Source: Candidatus Omnitrophica bacterium UBA5776
GTDB lineage: Bacteria; Omnitrophota; Gorgyraeia; Gygaellales; Profunditerraquicolaceae
Assembly (NCBI GenBank): GCA_002418595.1
Contig: DIEK01000113.1
Span: 14,879 to 29,219, forward strand
Direction of reading: 5' to 3'
DNA: 14,341 nt
Position numbers and translations under genes: made by a program
The notes under the pieces: model-generated
What the model saw: the letters and a program-made list of their open reading frames with translations, nothing else
Told to the model about the DNA's origin: nothing
Database searches by the model: none
In this document: positions 1-8,500 of the stretch, piece by piece
Layout of the letters: the number at the start of each line of letters is the position of its first letter
Position numbering within the stretch: position 1 is the stretch's first letter

Positions 1-484
1 ATACCGGCATAAGAACGAACCTATCCGCCGTCTCCGTCGCCGGCTTGCCGAGCGCCTTTTCCCATTCTTTGATGTAGCCGTCCATGTAAGCGGCCTTGCG
101 ATCAACCTTGTTCATCGCCAGGATTACCGGAGTCTTCCTGCCGCTGAGTTTCTCTATGATCATGCCTTCTTCGCGGCCGAGCCGCTCGCAGGCGTCCACC
201 AGATGGATTATAACGTCGGCCCCTTCAATGGCGCTGTCTATGTCGCTAAGCATGTGCCGGCCGAGTTTGTTGCGGGAAAGGTAAATCCCCGGGGTGTCAA
301 GAAAGACGATCTGCCCGCGTTTTTCGGTAAGCACACCGCGCACCTGGTAACGGGTCGTCTGCGGCACCGGAGAGACTATCGCCACTTTCTCCCCCAAGAG
401 AGTATTCATCAGTGTGGATTTCCCGGTGCTCGGCCTGCCGACTATGCAGACTACGCCGCAGCGTTGACCTTTTTGATCATTCAT
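1..484 (-). CDS. era: GTPase Era (N-terminal part, runs off left edge)
   Basis: This is the first 161 codons of a small ribosome-associated GTPase of the Era family, which helps 16S rRNA maturation and 30S assembly. The G1/P-loop is GRPSTGKST (residues 16-24). An Era-typical switch region reads SPVPQTTR (38-45), G3 is DTPG (63-66) and G4 is NKVD (125-128). The SPxPQTTR stretch favours Era over Der, Obg or MnmE. The P-loop has Ser-Thr where most Era proteins have Asn-Val, a mild oddity. The start is the ATG at 484-482; a weak AGG lies only a few bases upstream and no better start is visible. The KH RNA-binding domain should lie to the left of the window. The gene is divergent from mutS, with a 188-base spacer between them. 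Confidence 0.9.
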   Translation of the reverse strand, partial: MNDQKGQRCGVVCIVGRPSTGKSTLMNTLLGEKVAIVSPVPQTTRYQVRGVLTEKRGQIVFLDTPGIYLSRNKLGRHMLSDIDSAIEGADVIIHLVDACERLGREEGMIIEKLSGRKTPVILAMNKVDRKAAYMDGYIKEWEKALGKPATETADRFVLMPV

Positions 485-591
485 AACCTGTTGAAAGATA
501 TAAGAAACGGGTTGAACAATAATATTCGTATCTCTACCGGCGCCGTTATGATAACACAGCGTGGAAAACAAGGCAAACCTTTTAATTCCTT

Positions 592-652
592 TTAATTCCG
601 GGGACACAATAAATATTATGTCCCCGGAATTAAGTATTGTGTCCCCGGAATT
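592..652. repeat. GGGGACA-type interspersed repeat with hairpin, upstream of mutS
   Basis: A perfect 15-bp inverted repeat (592-606 against 619-633) has arms reading TTAATTCCGGGGACA and its complement, with a 12-base A/T-rich loop. A third half-copy (634-652) follows directly, so the block holds three units of the same core. A 24-base stretch at 627-650 recurs exactly at 5167-5190 in the same orientation, on the other side of mutSL. I recall such GGGGACACAATA repeats as common interspersed elements in environmental genomes, sometimes near IS200-like/RAYT transposases. No transposase is present here, so mobility is inferred and not seen. Confidence 0.8.
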
Positions 653-665
653 ACAGGTATAAAAT
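637..665 (+). promoter_or_regulatory. Possible mutS promoter overlapping the repeat
   Basis: TTGTGT at 637-642 and TATAAA at 658-663 are separated by 15 bases, short of the ideal 17. If used, transcription would start within a few bases of the mutS ATG at 673, giving a nearly leaderless mRNA; this would fit the lack of a clear Shine-Dalgarno sequence in front of mutS. The -35-like half lies inside the interspersed repeat, so the repeat may have supplied it. This is a pattern match only. Confidence 0.25.
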
Positions 666-672
666 GTAGACT

Positions 673-1851
673 ATGGAAAATTTGACCCCTATGCTCAAGC
701 AATACCGGGAAATCAAGGCAAAATATCCCGATTGCATTCTTTTTTTTCGCCTTGGCGATTTCTATGAGATGTTCATGGAAGACGCCAAAACCGCCAGCCC
801 TATACTGGAGGTAGTCCTCACTTCCCGAGACGCCGGCAAGGCTGGCAGGATGCCGATGTGCGGGGTCCCTTATCATGCCGGGGATAATTACGTGGCCAAA
901 CTGGTTAAAGCAGGCTTTAAAGTCGCTATATGCGAGCAGGTTGAGGATCCGGCGCTTGCCAAAGGACTGGTGAAACGCGAGGTCATCCGGGTCATCACCG
1001 CAGGCACTTTCATAGACGAAACCAGCAACGACCAGCGTTTCACCTGTTGTATATATCCTGGCACAGACGGTGTAGGCCTGGCTTTTTCTGAAGCGTCTTC
1101 AGGGGTGATCCAACTGGCGCGTTTTACCGGTAATGAAGCCGCGGTGACGGTAATGGCGAAACTACCTCTCTTTGAATGCCTTTTCCCTCAGCAGGACGAA
1201 CAGCAGGTAAAAGAATTATTAGAGCACCCGCTATTGAAAAATAAAGGCCTCTCCCTCAGCCCTTATGAAAACTGGAATTTCAACCCGGAGATCGCGGAAA
1301 AGAATTTAACCGAGCATTTCGGGACAAACAACCTGAAAGGTTTCGGCATAGAGGAGATCTCCGCGGCGGTATCCGCGGCAGGAGCGCTTCTCGAGTATTT
1401 GAAAAGCGTGCACCGTTCTTCTTTGAAGCACATCGACCGCCTTGCGCTGTATTCCGAAACCGGCAGCGTATTCATCTCCCCCGCCGCCTGTTACGGTCTG
1501 GAGCTGGAAGAGCTTTTCCAGACGCTCGACCGAACCGTCACTCCGCTCGGCAGGCGCATGTTTAAAGAGTGGCTTTACCGGCCGTTGAGCGATCTGGAAG
1601 AAATCAAAAAACGCCAGCAGGCGGTGAGCATCCTGAAGAACGATCCTATGTTGAGAGATAACCTGGGCAAGACGCTCAAGAACACTCCCGATATAGAAAA
1701 AACCTTTCCCGGCTTAGCTGCGGTTCAGGAGGAGCTAAAGACCTGCTGGCCCTGCGCAACGCGCTTAACCGCGTGCCGGCACTGCAATCGTTGCTCTCCC
1801 AAGCAGGCAAGGACAACGAATTACTCCGGCTCAAAGACGCCGCGCGCATAA
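673..1851 (+). CDS. mutS: DNA mismatch repair protein MutS, N-terminal part (frameshifted)
   Basis: This is the first half of MutS, the mismatch-recognition ATPase that recruits MutL. The mismatch-reading motif F-Y-E is present at residues 30-32 (GDFYEMF), followed by the connector and the start of the core/lever domain. Homology to MutS runs to about residue 343 (DIEK); the last 49 residues are out-of-frame sequence. The true continuation is in the -1 frame and leads into the ORF ending at 3260. Adding one A to the run at 1697-1702 joins both parts into an 862-residue protein, a normal MutS length. The start is the ATG at 673; an ATG at 664 is followed at once by a stop codon, and no strong ribosome binding site is visible. 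The gene is either genuinely broken or a homopolymer base was missed in sequencing. Confidence 0.85.
   Translation: MENLTPMLKQYREIKAKYPDCILFFRLGDFYEMFMEDAKTASPILEVVLTSRDAGKAGRMPMCGVPYHAGDNYVAKLVKAGFKVAICEQVEDPALAKGLVKREVIRVITAGTFIDETSNDQRFTCCIYPGTDGVGLAFSEASSGVIQLARFTGNEAAVTVMAKLPLFECLFPQQDEQQVKELLEHPLLKNKGLSLSPYENWNFNPEIAEKNLTEHFGTNNLKGFGIEEISAAVSAAGALLEYLKSVHRSSLKHIDRLALYSETGSVFISPAACYGLELEELFQTLDRTVTPLGRRMFKEWLYRPLSDLEEIKKRQQAVSILKNDPMLRDNLGKTLKNTPDIEKTFPGLAAVQEELKTCWPCATRLTACRHCNRCSPKQARTTNYSGSKTPRA
1696..1703 (+). other. mutS frameshift site in an A6 tract
   Basis: The sequence GAAAAAAC has six A residues at 1697-1702. Upstream, frame 1 reads DIEK. Downstream, MutS-like sequence (NLSRLSCGSGGAKDLLALRN) continues in the -1 frame. 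Seven A residues, or a -1 slip at the AAA codon 1699-1701, would give an uninterrupted DIEKNLSRLSCG. The three explanations are a real one-base deletion, an assembly or sequencing error, or recoding by ribosomal or transcriptional slippage on the A-tract. Confidence 0.85.
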
Positions 1852-3260
1852 GAGAACTGCTTGAACAAACCATCAACCCGGAGATGCCGCTTTCGCTCTC
1901 CGAGGGGAAAGTCATACGCCCGGGATACCACAGAGAGCTGGACGAATTGCGCGATCTGCAGGAAAACGGCAGACAATGGCTGCAGTCCTACCAGGCGCAG
2001 CAGGCCAAAGAAACCGGGATAAATTCCCTGAAGATAGGATTCAACAATGTGTTCGGTTATTATATCGAAGTCACGCGCGCTAATCTGAAGAATACCCCGC
2101 CCCATTTCACGCGAAAACAGACCCTTGCAAATGCCGAGCGTTTTGTCACCGGAGAATTAAAGGAATTCGAGGAAAAGATCCTGACTGCCCAAGGAAAGAT
2201 CGCGGCGATAGAACGCGAAATAGTCAACGGGCTCTGCTCCCAGGTATTGAAAGACGCGACTGCCCTGCATGAAACGGCCTCCGGCATCGCGTCTCTCGAC
2301 GCCTTGTATTCGATGTCCGCTATCGCATCCCTTCCGGGATATATCATCCCGGAGGTAAACTCCGAAGAAGAGATTCACATTAAAGACGGACGCCACCCTG
2401 TAGTGGAAAAACTCACCGGCAACGCCTTTATTCCCAACGACACGCTGCTCGACCGCGACGAGAACCAGCTCATAATACTCACCGGTCCAAATATGGCCGG
2501 TAAATCCACTTATATAAGGCAGACCGCCTTGCTGGTTATTATGGCGCAGACGGGAGGAGCGGTGCCGGCGGCAGAGGCGCGCATCGGCATGGTAGATAAA
2601 ATATTCACCCGCATCGGAGCGCACGATGAGATCAGCAAAGGACAGAGCACATTCATGGTGGAGATGACCGAGGCCGCCGGGATATTGAACAATCTTTCCG
2701 AGCGCAGTCTGGTAGTTCTCGACGAGATCGGACGCGGCACAAGCACCTACGACGGGCTTAGCCTCGCCTGGGCAGTGGCGGAATTCCTGCAGCAGCGAAA
2801 AGTCAGGACGCTTTTCGCCACGCATTTCCACGAACTCACCGCGCTGGCCGAGGAATACCCTGGTGTGAAAAATTATAACGTCTCGGTAAAAGAATGGGAC
2901 GACCGCATCATATTCCTGCACAAGATAATACCCGGCGGCAGCGACCAAAGCTACGGCATCTACGTGGCAAAGCTCGCCGGCATCCCGAAAGAAGCAGTCT
3001 CCCGCGCCGGGGCGATACTGGCGAAGCTCGAGCTGCACGGCAGCCTGCAGGAAACCATACGCCATGGCGGCAAGTCAACCGAACGACAGATGGCGATATT
3101 CGAAAAGGAAAACAAAGAAGCGCGGCGTTACGAGGAAATAGGCAGGGCGCTTGAAGAAACCGACATAGACTCCCTAACGCCCCTGGAAGCGCTGAACAAA
3201 CTTCAACAGCTAAAAAGGATAGCGGAAAAAAATGGCAAAAGTTCACCAGTTACCTCCTGA
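1773..3260 (+). CDS. mutS: DNA mismatch repair protein MutS, C-terminal part (frameshifted)
   Basis: This is the second half of MutS, holding the clamp, lever and ABC-type ATPase domains. The Walker A motif GPNMAGKST lies at 2484-2510 (residue 605 onward in the rejoined protein). The Walker B motif LDEIGRGTSTYDG follows near 2718, with FATHFHEL after it. These are complete, so the ATPase itself shows no decay. MutS-like sequence in this frame begins at about 1701, before the first usable start (GTG 1773), which is why this is a frameshift and not a separate gene. The tail ends LNKLQQLKRIAEKNGKSS and overlaps the mutL start by 29 bases, suggesting translational coupling. Without rejoining, this fragment would lack mismatch recognition. 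Confidence 0.85.
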   Translation: MPALQSLLSQAGKDNELLRLKDAARIRELLEQTINPEMPLSLSEGKVIRPGYHRELDELRDLQENGRQWLQSYQAQQAKETGINSLKIGFNNVFGYYIEVTRANLKNTPPHFTRKQTLANAERFVTGELKEFEEKILTAQGKIAAIEREIVNGLCSQVLKDATALHETASGIASLDALYSMSAIASLPGYIIPEVNSEEEIHIKDGRHPVVEKLTGNAFIPNDTLLDRDENQLIILTGPNMAGKSTYIRQTALLVIMAQTGGAVPAAEARIGMVDKIFTRIGAHDEISKGQSTFMVEMTEAAGILNNLSERSLVVLDEIGRGTSTYDGLSLAWAVAEFLQQRKVRTLFATHFHELTALAEEYPGVKNYNVSVKEWDDRIIFLHKIIPGGSDQSYGIYVAKLAGIPKEAVSRAGAILAKLELHGSLQETIRHGGKSTERQMAIFEKENKEARRYEEIGRALEETDIDSLTPLEALNKLQQLKRIAEKNGKSSPVTS

Positions 3261-5061
3261 AGTAATCAGTAAAATAGCGGCCGGGGAAGTCATTGAACGC
3301 CCGGCTTCCGTGATCAAGGAATTAATGGAGAATTCAGTGGATGCCGGCGCCGAGCGCGTCGAAGTCGAGATCAAATCCGCCGGAAAGGAACTGATCTCCG
3401 TGCGCGACGACGGATGCGGCATAGGGCCGGAAGACATGGACAACGTCTTCCAACGGCACTCTACCAGCAAGATAGCCAAGGCCGAGGATATCTATATGGT
3501 CGGGTCTCTGGGATTCAGGGGAGAGGCCCTCTACAGCATCGCCTCGGTTTCGGACGTTCTCCTGCAAAGCCGGACAAGAGACAACGACGCCGGATGGGAG
3601 ATACACCTGCGCGGAAACAAACGCCTCAAATCGGCGCCTGCCGGGGTCTCCTACGGCACGACACTCGAGATAAGAGAACTTTTTTTCAACACCCCGGCGC
3701 GGCGCAAGTTTTTGAAGAGCGATATCACGGAAACTAACGAAATAATCGACGTTTTTATGCCTTACGCGCTGCTCTACCCCGGCAAGGAATTCAAGCTCGT
3801 ATCCAACGGGAAGCCGCTGCTGGATCTCGGGAAACACGACAGCCACAGGCAAAGGATGGCGACGGCGCTGAACCTCGAGTCTAAGAACCTCATCGAGACG
3901 GAAAAAGTCTTCCCGCAGGAACGCCTGAACATACACCTTGTGCTGGGCAATATCAATCTTCAACGGAAGCGGCGCGATATGCAGTTTATTTTTGTCAACG
4001 GCAGGCCGGTATCTTCGAAAGATATCTCCTTCCACGTCAACCAGGCTTATCGCCTGCTTATGCCGGACGGAGTCAACCCTATTTTTTCAGTCCATCTGCG
4101 CCTGCCGCAGGAGAATATCGACGTTAACGTGCACCCCGCCAAACGCGAGATCAGGATCAAGGACGAACGCAACATCTTTCTGCTGCTGAGAAACTGCTGT
4201 GAGCATGCGCTGATGAACATCTCGCCTGCCAGACAATTCGGACAACAGATATCCAGTTTCCATTTCAACGGCGAACCGCCGCATTCCCCCGGAGTAAACA
4301 CTCCTCATCCGAGAGTGTCGGGAGAAAAAGAAGACAGGACCGCGGAAAGCGGGAAACCCTACCGGGTGCGGAGCGAATTCCCGTTCCCTTCCGGGGGACG
4401 TCCGCCGTCGATGGAACGCCAGAACGTGTTTTCGCAGGAGGAAAGCGCCATGCTCCTGCGCAAAGAGGAGATCGCTGCGGAGAAAAACGAAGACCTCAAG
4501 TCCACGCTCAAAAGCGCGCGCTTTATCGGTTCGCTGAAAAAGAAATATCTGTTATTCGAATCTACGGTCTCTCTCTTGCTGATAGACCAGCACGCCGCGC
4601 AAGAAAGGATCACCTATGAGAAACTTTCCCGCCAGATGGCAACCGGAAAAGTAGAAATACAGAACCTGCTAACCCCGCTGACGATACGACTCAACAAAAA
4701 AGAGATACTGGCCTGGGAGATATTGAAAGATAAACTGGAGAAAATCGGTTTCTCAACCACGCTTTTCGACAAGGAGACCGTGGCGGTCCATTCGCATCCG
4801 GCTCTGCTCGCGCAACCCGAAGCGGCTGTGCGCGACATACTCTGCGATGAAGAATCAAAGATTTACGATACCGATATGCTGGCAAGAAGGGCGTGCAGAC
4901 AATCGCTTATGACGGGATACGATATGAAGGCCCAAGAAGCGGAGTATCTGGCAGAGGAACTGCTCAAATGCGCCGACCCGTTTACCTGCCCGCACGGCAG
5001 GCCTACGGTGGTGGAGATAACGATGCTTTCACTGGATAAGAACTTCTTCCGGAAACCGTAG
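3232..5061 (+). CDS. mutL: DNA mismatch repair endonuclease MutL
   Basis: MutL is the GHKL ATPase that couples MutS mismatch recognition to strand incision. All N-terminal ATPase motifs are present: ENSVDAGA (residues 33-40), DDGCGI (59-64) and GFRGEAL (94-100), followed by GTTLEI and FFNTPARRKFLK. A poorly conserved linker (about 340-420) leads to the dimerisation/endonuclease domain. That domain has the metal-binding nuclease motif DQHAAQERITYE (from D452), an ACR motif at C555 and CPHGRP from C586. This is the incising MutL of bacteria that do not use MutH and Dam methylation. At 609 residues the length is normal and the frame intact. AAGGA at 3215-3219 precedes the ATG by 12 bases, and the gene overlaps the end of mutS, so the two form an operon. 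Confidence 0.96.
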   Translation: MAKVHQLPPEVISKIAAGEVIERPASVIKELMENSVDAGAERVEVEIKSAGKELISVRDDGCGIGPEDMDNVFQRHSTSKIAKAEDIYMVGSLGFRGEALYSIASVSDVLLQSRTRDNDAGWEIHLRGNKRLKSAPAGVSYGTTLEIRELFFNTPARRKFLKSDITETNEIIDVFMPYALLYPGKEFKLVSNGKPLLDLGKHDSHRQRMATALNLESKNLIETEKVFPQERLNIHLVLGNINLQRKRRDMQFIFVNGRPVSSKDISFHVNQAYRLLMPDGVNPIFSVHLRLPQENIDVNVHPAKREIRIKDERNIFLLLRNCCEHALMNISPARQFGQQISSFHFNGEPPHSPGVNTPHPRVSGEKEDRTAESGKPYRVRSEFPFPSGGRPPSMERQNVFSQEESAMLLRKEEIAAEKNEDLKSTLKSARFIGSLKKKYLLFESTVSLLLIDQHAAQERITYEKLSRQMATGKVEIQNLLTPLTIRLNKKEILAWEILKDKLEKIGFSTTLFDKETVAVHSHPALLAQPEAAVRDILCDEESKIYDTDMLARRACRQSLMTGYDMKAQEAEYLAEELLKCADPFTCPHGRPTVVEITMLSLDKNFFRKP

Positions 5062-5062
5062 C

Positions 5063-5092
5063 GCGCTGTTAAAGAAGCTCTTTAGACAGCGC
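5063..5092 (+). terminator. Hairpin after mutL, possible terminator
   Basis: Two bases after the mutL stop, GCGCTGTTAAAGA pairs with TCTTTA-G-ACAGCGC around an AGC loop. This gives a 13-bp stem with one bulged G at 5085. The next bases (ATTCCCCTCCTT) are pyrimidine-rich but hold no proper T-run, so it is an imperfect rho-independent terminator. It sits between convergent genes and may act on mutSL transcripts. The rest of 5093-5166 shows nothing I can name beyond a weak GGTTA/TAACC dyad at 5134-5160. Confidence 0.5.
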
Positions 5093-5166
5093 ATTCCCCT
5101 CCTTCATCATCCCCATCGAGGAAAAGGAAGATTGGTTAAACTCTGTTGGTTTCCGTAACCGTTGCC

Positions 5167-5190
5167 GAATTAAGTATTGTGTCCCCGGAA
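5167..5190. repeat. Second copy of GGGGACA-type interspersed repeat
   Basis: These 24 bases are identical to 627-650 and in the same orientation, with the core TAAGTATTGTGTCCCCGG. Only one unit is present here, without the hairpin partner found upstream of mutS. It ends seven bases from the stop codon of the small leftward gene. Together the two copies bracket mutSL. Confidence 0.8.
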
Positions 5191-5196
5191 CCCGGC

Positions 5197-5457
5197 CTAT
5201 CCGCACAGTTCCTGCGACAGGTTCTCCACCTTGTAAGTGGGGCGTTTATAAATGGAACTCCCCGCTATCTTTAGCAGTATTCCGACGGTTAAAGGGTCGG
5301 CCTCCCGCCATCCGGAGCGGACTTTAGTTCTCACTTCACCCTTGTTGATGTAAAACAGCCTCGCCCTTCCCGATATGTCGCGGCAGGAAAGGAACATTAT
5401 CTGCTCCGCCTCCGAGACACGGGAAACCGCGATGTACCGCACTCTCATATCGCGCAT
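5197..5457 (-). CDS. Small hypothetical protein, 86 aa
   Basis: I do not recognise this family. The predicted protein is basic and soluble-looking, begins MRDMRVRYIAVSRVSEAEQ and ends ENLSQELCG. It has no membrane segment, signal peptide or known catalytic motif, though short alternating hydrophobic stretches suggest a small beta-rich fold. The ATG at 5457 is chosen over the GTG at 5466 because AAGGAGGTG at 5464-5472 then lies six bases upstream; with the GTG start the Shine-Dalgarno sequence would overlap the start codon. That ribosome binding site is the best argument that the gene is real. It lies 125 bases downstream of the giant gene on the same strand and converges on mutL. It could be co-transcribed with the giant gene, but no functional link can be shown. 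Confidence 0.65.
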   Translation of the reverse strand: MRDMRVRYIAVSRVSEAEQIMFLSCRDISGRARLFYINKGEVRTKVRSGWREADPLTVGILLKIAGSSIYKRPTYKVENLSQELCG

Positions 5458-5463
5458 CTTTCT

Positions 5464-5472
5464 CACCTCCTT
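5464..5472 (-). promoter_or_regulatory. Strong Shine-Dalgarno site of the 86-aa gene
   Basis: Read on the minus strand this is AAGGAGGTG, a near-complete match to the 16S anti-Shine-Dalgarno sequence. It is followed by six bases (AGAAAG) and then the ATG at 5457. It decides the start codon in favour of ATG over the overlapping upstream GTG. Confidence 0.8.
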
Positions 5473-5582
5473 AAAACGTTTGTTTTAGAAATCGTTCGCA
5501 CGAGAACAGCGTTTATCGAAACTGCTTTGTTATCTCCTTTCGCATACTTCGCTTTCTGTAAAACACATCATCTCTACCGCAA

Positions 5583-8500
5583 TCATCCATTATCCGCCGG
5601 TTTATAATACCGTCTGAAACATTGCGTTATTCCATTGTTGATCCGCAAGTCGATAATTCCATTTCTTTCGGTCAAAGAATCTTCCATTCCCGCAAGTTCC
5701 CTCGACTTGCCTTGACTTAGTTCGGTTACCTCCCCGTTCCTGGTATCGAATATAAAATCCCGCGGTAATATACCTTCGTATTCTAAATCCTGTCTTTGTT
5801 CAACCACACTCACTTGCATTGAATCGACATTATCCGTCAGCCAAATCTTGATATTATCGCCTGTCCCCACGGCCTCAATCAATGTTTCTAAAGTGGAAGA
5901 AACCTCATGACTGAAATCGATATGAGCGGCAGCCCCTGTTTGTGTATCCTGGTTATATACTAAGACTCCCTGGCAGGTAGCTATGCCCCATGTTGATAAT
6001 TTGGGATTCTCGTCTTTTGCGTTGGTAAGGGCCCATTCTCCCTGGACTATAACTACGGTTCCTTCAACAGGGTGAATTTCACATTGGAGTTCTTCCCGGC
6101 TTATTTCCGGAAAAATTGTATATTCGTAGGCTATGGGAGAAGGACCTGTTCTTTCCGACCAAAAACAATCAACTGTTTCCAGCAAACCGGTTATTTGTTT
6201 GTTGATTTCGGCATTGTCGTACTGATCGGAATTGAACAGATAAATTCCCCAATATTTTGTATTACTGTCCGGCGGACAAATGCGTAAGTCTGCTTCGGAG
6301 ATTTGTTCAATTTGTCTTATTACATCGTTTAACTCTTGATAAGATGCCTCTTCTCCGCTCCCGCTGCCCGCCGAATCACCTGTCTTTATATTTACAAGAT
6401 ATCCTTCGAAACCTTCTTCCGCCTGCACTGCTTTGAGGTGGGCTTGTTTATGGTCTTCCTCGGTAGGATTTACGATGCCGGAGAGGATATCCGACTCCAC
6501 CTCTTCGTGGTATAAAACATCGGCCAGAAACGCGCTGTCATTATCGAATACCGCGTTGTTAAGCCAAAGGTAGCCTTCATACACGCAGGCAGTGAATTCC
6601 TCCAGCGGCGTGCCGGTGACTATCATTACATTGGTCAGGTCAAGGTCGAAGGTATTGCCGGTAAGTTCGGCGTAAACCGGCGCCACAACGGTCTGCGCGG
6701 CGGTCTCCAGCGTTTTCTGCTGCTCTGCCGTAGGCAGAGCGGCCTTACCGGTAGTCTTTACCCCTTGCGCGCCGTCAATGAACTCCGCGATCTCAGATTG
6801 AGTCCAGCCGTCGTGGGAAACCGCGGCTGGTTTTATAACACCCATCCAATTTTCGACTTTCGCCTTATCGCCGCTATAGATCTTATCGTCCCAGATAAAA
6901 CTGTCGTAGTTGGTCGTCCACGTTCTTTCCTGCCACAAGGAATTATCTATCATATAATACTTACCCTGATAATATGCCTCTGCCTGGCAATGGCCGAAAT
7001 CATAACCGGAATACCCACCCACTATTGTTTCCATCCCCTCAATATTTTTAGCGTCTAAGATAGACGCGTAGGCGGCAGACAAATCGTCGCAGTCACCGTT
7101 ATTTTGAACCAGGGTATATGCCGGATTTTGCATACCGTATTCACCCTTAATGTTATCCTGATAGGGAATAACAAATCTGTAGGTTTTACCGTCCTCCCCT
7201 TTGTAAGTTAACCCGCTTGAGGTGTCGAAATCCAGCCATTCGGCGAATTGCTGAACCACCGGGTCTTGCGGATTTACACGGCCGTATACCATCTCGTAAC
7301 TGCTCACCCCATCTGCCAAAGTAGTATAAGCAACACTGTTTTCCTTGAAATACTCTCCTTTTTCCTGCATGATTTCGGCGGGAGTGATAGTTCGCAAAGC
7401 CGACGGCATACTTAAAGTCGCTTCTCCGGGAATACTGCTTCTGCCCCGGTCATCTACCGCGGCCACCGACACCTTGACATCCTTACCCAACATATTATTA
7501 TTTTCCAATTGGCTGATCACATCTTCTTGAAAAGTATATCCCAAGCCCATCGGAGCCGGAATTGACGCGGTAAAATGCGAATCCCGGGCTGAGATATCGG
7601 TGAGTTTTACCGTGCCGGTGCCGTCCGGGTTGGAAACGGATATCTCATAACGGTCCACATTCTCGGTAGCGCTCTTTCCGATATCGAATCTATAAGTAAA
7701 AGAGAAATTTTTGTTAATTTCGATCTCACCTGCGCCTGAATCTTCTGAAGGAGGCAGAGGATTCGCGGTAAATTCGACTACGCTGTAGGGCCCTTTTGCG
7801 CTTCCGTCGCTGTTAACGGGGGATATCTTTAGAGCATATTCTCCGCTTTTGTGAAAATCAACAGTGCCCTGGACGTTCCCTTGACCGTCAGGCTTGGCTG
7901 AAACCTGCGAGCTGACCGCCTTGGAATTATCATCGTATGTCCCGTCCGTATTGCGTTCAAATAATTGAACCTGATATTGCTCGGCCTTGTTATTCTGATT
8001 ATTAAAACTGAACTGATACCCTTTTTCCTGGCTGTCGATCTTGACATCGGTAACGGCCCCGGATGAAGTAACTATATCTACCAAGCTCCAAAGGCCGCGA
8101 TTTTCCGAGATCGTTTTCCCTATTGAAATTGTTGCCGGATTTGCATTATCGGCGGTAAAAGGAGCCTTCTGTTGAAATGTACCTATTTCCGTGATAGTCT
8201 GCGGCTGTGTTCCCGCGGCAGTAACATAAAGTTTATTTTGCGTCCCGGAACCTGATTCACTGCCTAATCCGGCGAAGAAATCGGCAAGACGGTATGCCGA
8301 GACGATTTGCTCATCCGACGGCATAACGGCCCAGCTGATGAATTCTTTCTCGCAGTCATACTCGCTCTGGAAAGAAGGCTTCTCATCAAATAGCGTCTGG
8401 CAGTCGCGATACGCCTGCAAATCAACGTCGGGATCATGCTCGCTGCACCTCGTGCGCCAATCGCCGGAAAAATATTCGCTTCCCAATAAATGCGTGCCTT

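Noticed and set aside
203..595. A 130-codon rightward frame over the era start region
   Set aside because: It is antisense to clear GTPase motifs; the translated sequence resembles nothing.
592..652. CRISPR array or rho-independent terminator at the repeat block
   Set aside because: The units are unevenly spaced without spacers, the same core recurs elsewhere as a single unit, and no T-run follows the hairpin.
616..876. A leftward frame running into the interspersed repeat
   Set aside because: Its tail is simply translated repeat, and its body is antisense to the mutS start.
2157..3065. A 302-codon open frame antisense to mutS
   Set aside because: It lies wholly within conserved mutS ATPase sequence, has no recognisable domain, and is expected as a mirror of biased codon use.
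3334..4035. A 233-codon open frame antisense to mutL
   Set aside because: It is entirely inside conserved mutL N-terminal sequence and shows no protein-family features.
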